A stretch of DNA of 64,000 bases, taken from an uncultured Pirellulaceae bacterium. Its GTDB lineage: Bacteria > Planctomycetota > Planctomycetia > Pirellulales > Pirellulaceae. Shown here in pieces: positions 63,888 through 64,000 of the stretch (within the stretch, counting starts at the first letter, position 1; each line of letters begins with the position of its first letter). Below the pieces are notes generated by a model. The model was not told the DNA's origin. It searched no databases and worked only from the letters and a program-made list of their open reading frames with translations. A program made the translations under genes and the position numbers. Location: NCBI GenBank assembly GCA_937929805.1, contig CALFUT010000031.1, forward strand, positions 62,001-126,000, given 5' to 3'.

Positions 63888-64000
63888 ACGATCGAACCTT
63901 TCGGAATCGATCCCTCCTGAATCCCGCAGGCCGCTAATTCAACCTGTGCGCCCAAAACCTCCCAACTGGCTTGTTTTCCCAGATGTTGTTGGTATTCTGG

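Noticed and set aside
63851-64000. Open frames on the minus strand at the right edge, with possible coding text up to the end
   Set aside because: Several frames on both strands are open over this short stretch, no start or motif is visible, and no clear family resemblance could be found.

Overview
The window is chromosomal DNA of a planctomycete, most likely a member of the Pirellulaceae (Rhodopirellula/Rubripirellula-like). The evidence is the gene content (lpxB, an EF-P gene beside epmB, an imuA-imuB-dnaE2 cassette, paired CNNM/CorC proteins, zinc-ribbon Yip1 proteins, many lipoproteins), the scarcity of Shine-Dalgarno sites, the frequent GTG/TTG starts, and intergenic spaces filled with short palindromic repeats. 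There is no rRNA, tRNA, CRISPR array, transposase or prophage that I can see.

Layout. 0-8 kb: the 5' end of lpxB, a secreted protein with four C-n-CCxxC modules, a membrane EEP phosphatase, an MFS carrier, a CYTH protein, a DUF547 protein, a ThiD2-ThiE fusion and a membrane TPR protein. 8-19 kb: clpC with a clear terminator, a lipoprotein, transaldolase, a rhomboid protease, a tightly packed mlaE-mlaF-mlaD operon, a RelE/ParE-type toxin-antitoxin pair, a MOSC protein and an alpha/beta hydrolase. 19-30 kb: a glycosyltransferase coupled to a large uncharacterised (possibly BshC-like) protein, a Nif3 protein, a sugar isomerase-like protein, a Yip1 protein, epmB divergent from efp, a beta-CASP nuclease, a long repeat-rich gene-free stretch with a minisatellite, and a sirtuin lacking the zinc cysteines. 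30-43 kb: a PEGA lipoprotein, a PP2C phosphatase, an overlapping histidine kinase/NtrC-type regulator pair, TPR and small hypothetical proteins, two CNNM transporters and a large ABC permease. 43-49.6 kb: a plus-strand run of two DUF697-like GTPases, a low-molecular-weight tyrosine phosphatase, a fructosamine-kinase homologue and an EEP nuclease, then a Uma2 gene between two direct repeats. 49.7-55.6 kb: imuA-imuB-dnaE2 on the minus strand. 56-64 kb: an HNH nuclease with a small partner, an OmpA-like lipoprotein, a large lipoprotein, an O-antigen ligase-like protein, a CPBP protease and an exported isoaspartyl methyltransferase with an extra C-terminal domain.

How the genes work together. mlaEFD should form an inner-membrane phospholipid transporter. 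EpmB should beta-lysylate EF-P at Lys33 or make the beta-lysine that is attached there. ImuA, ImuB and DnaE2 form a translesion mutasome. The tyrosine phosphatase and fructosamine-kinase homologue are probably a protein-deglycation pair. The kinase and NtrC-type regulator form a two-component system driving sigma-54 promoters.

The most unusual content is at the repeat level. At least eight families of dispersed palindromic repeats occur. One family has three copies with internal tandem expansion. Another occurs as direct copies on both sides of a Uma2 gene, next to a leftover C-terminal tail of a duplicated nuclease gene. Two repeat-like blocks lie in frame inside imuB.
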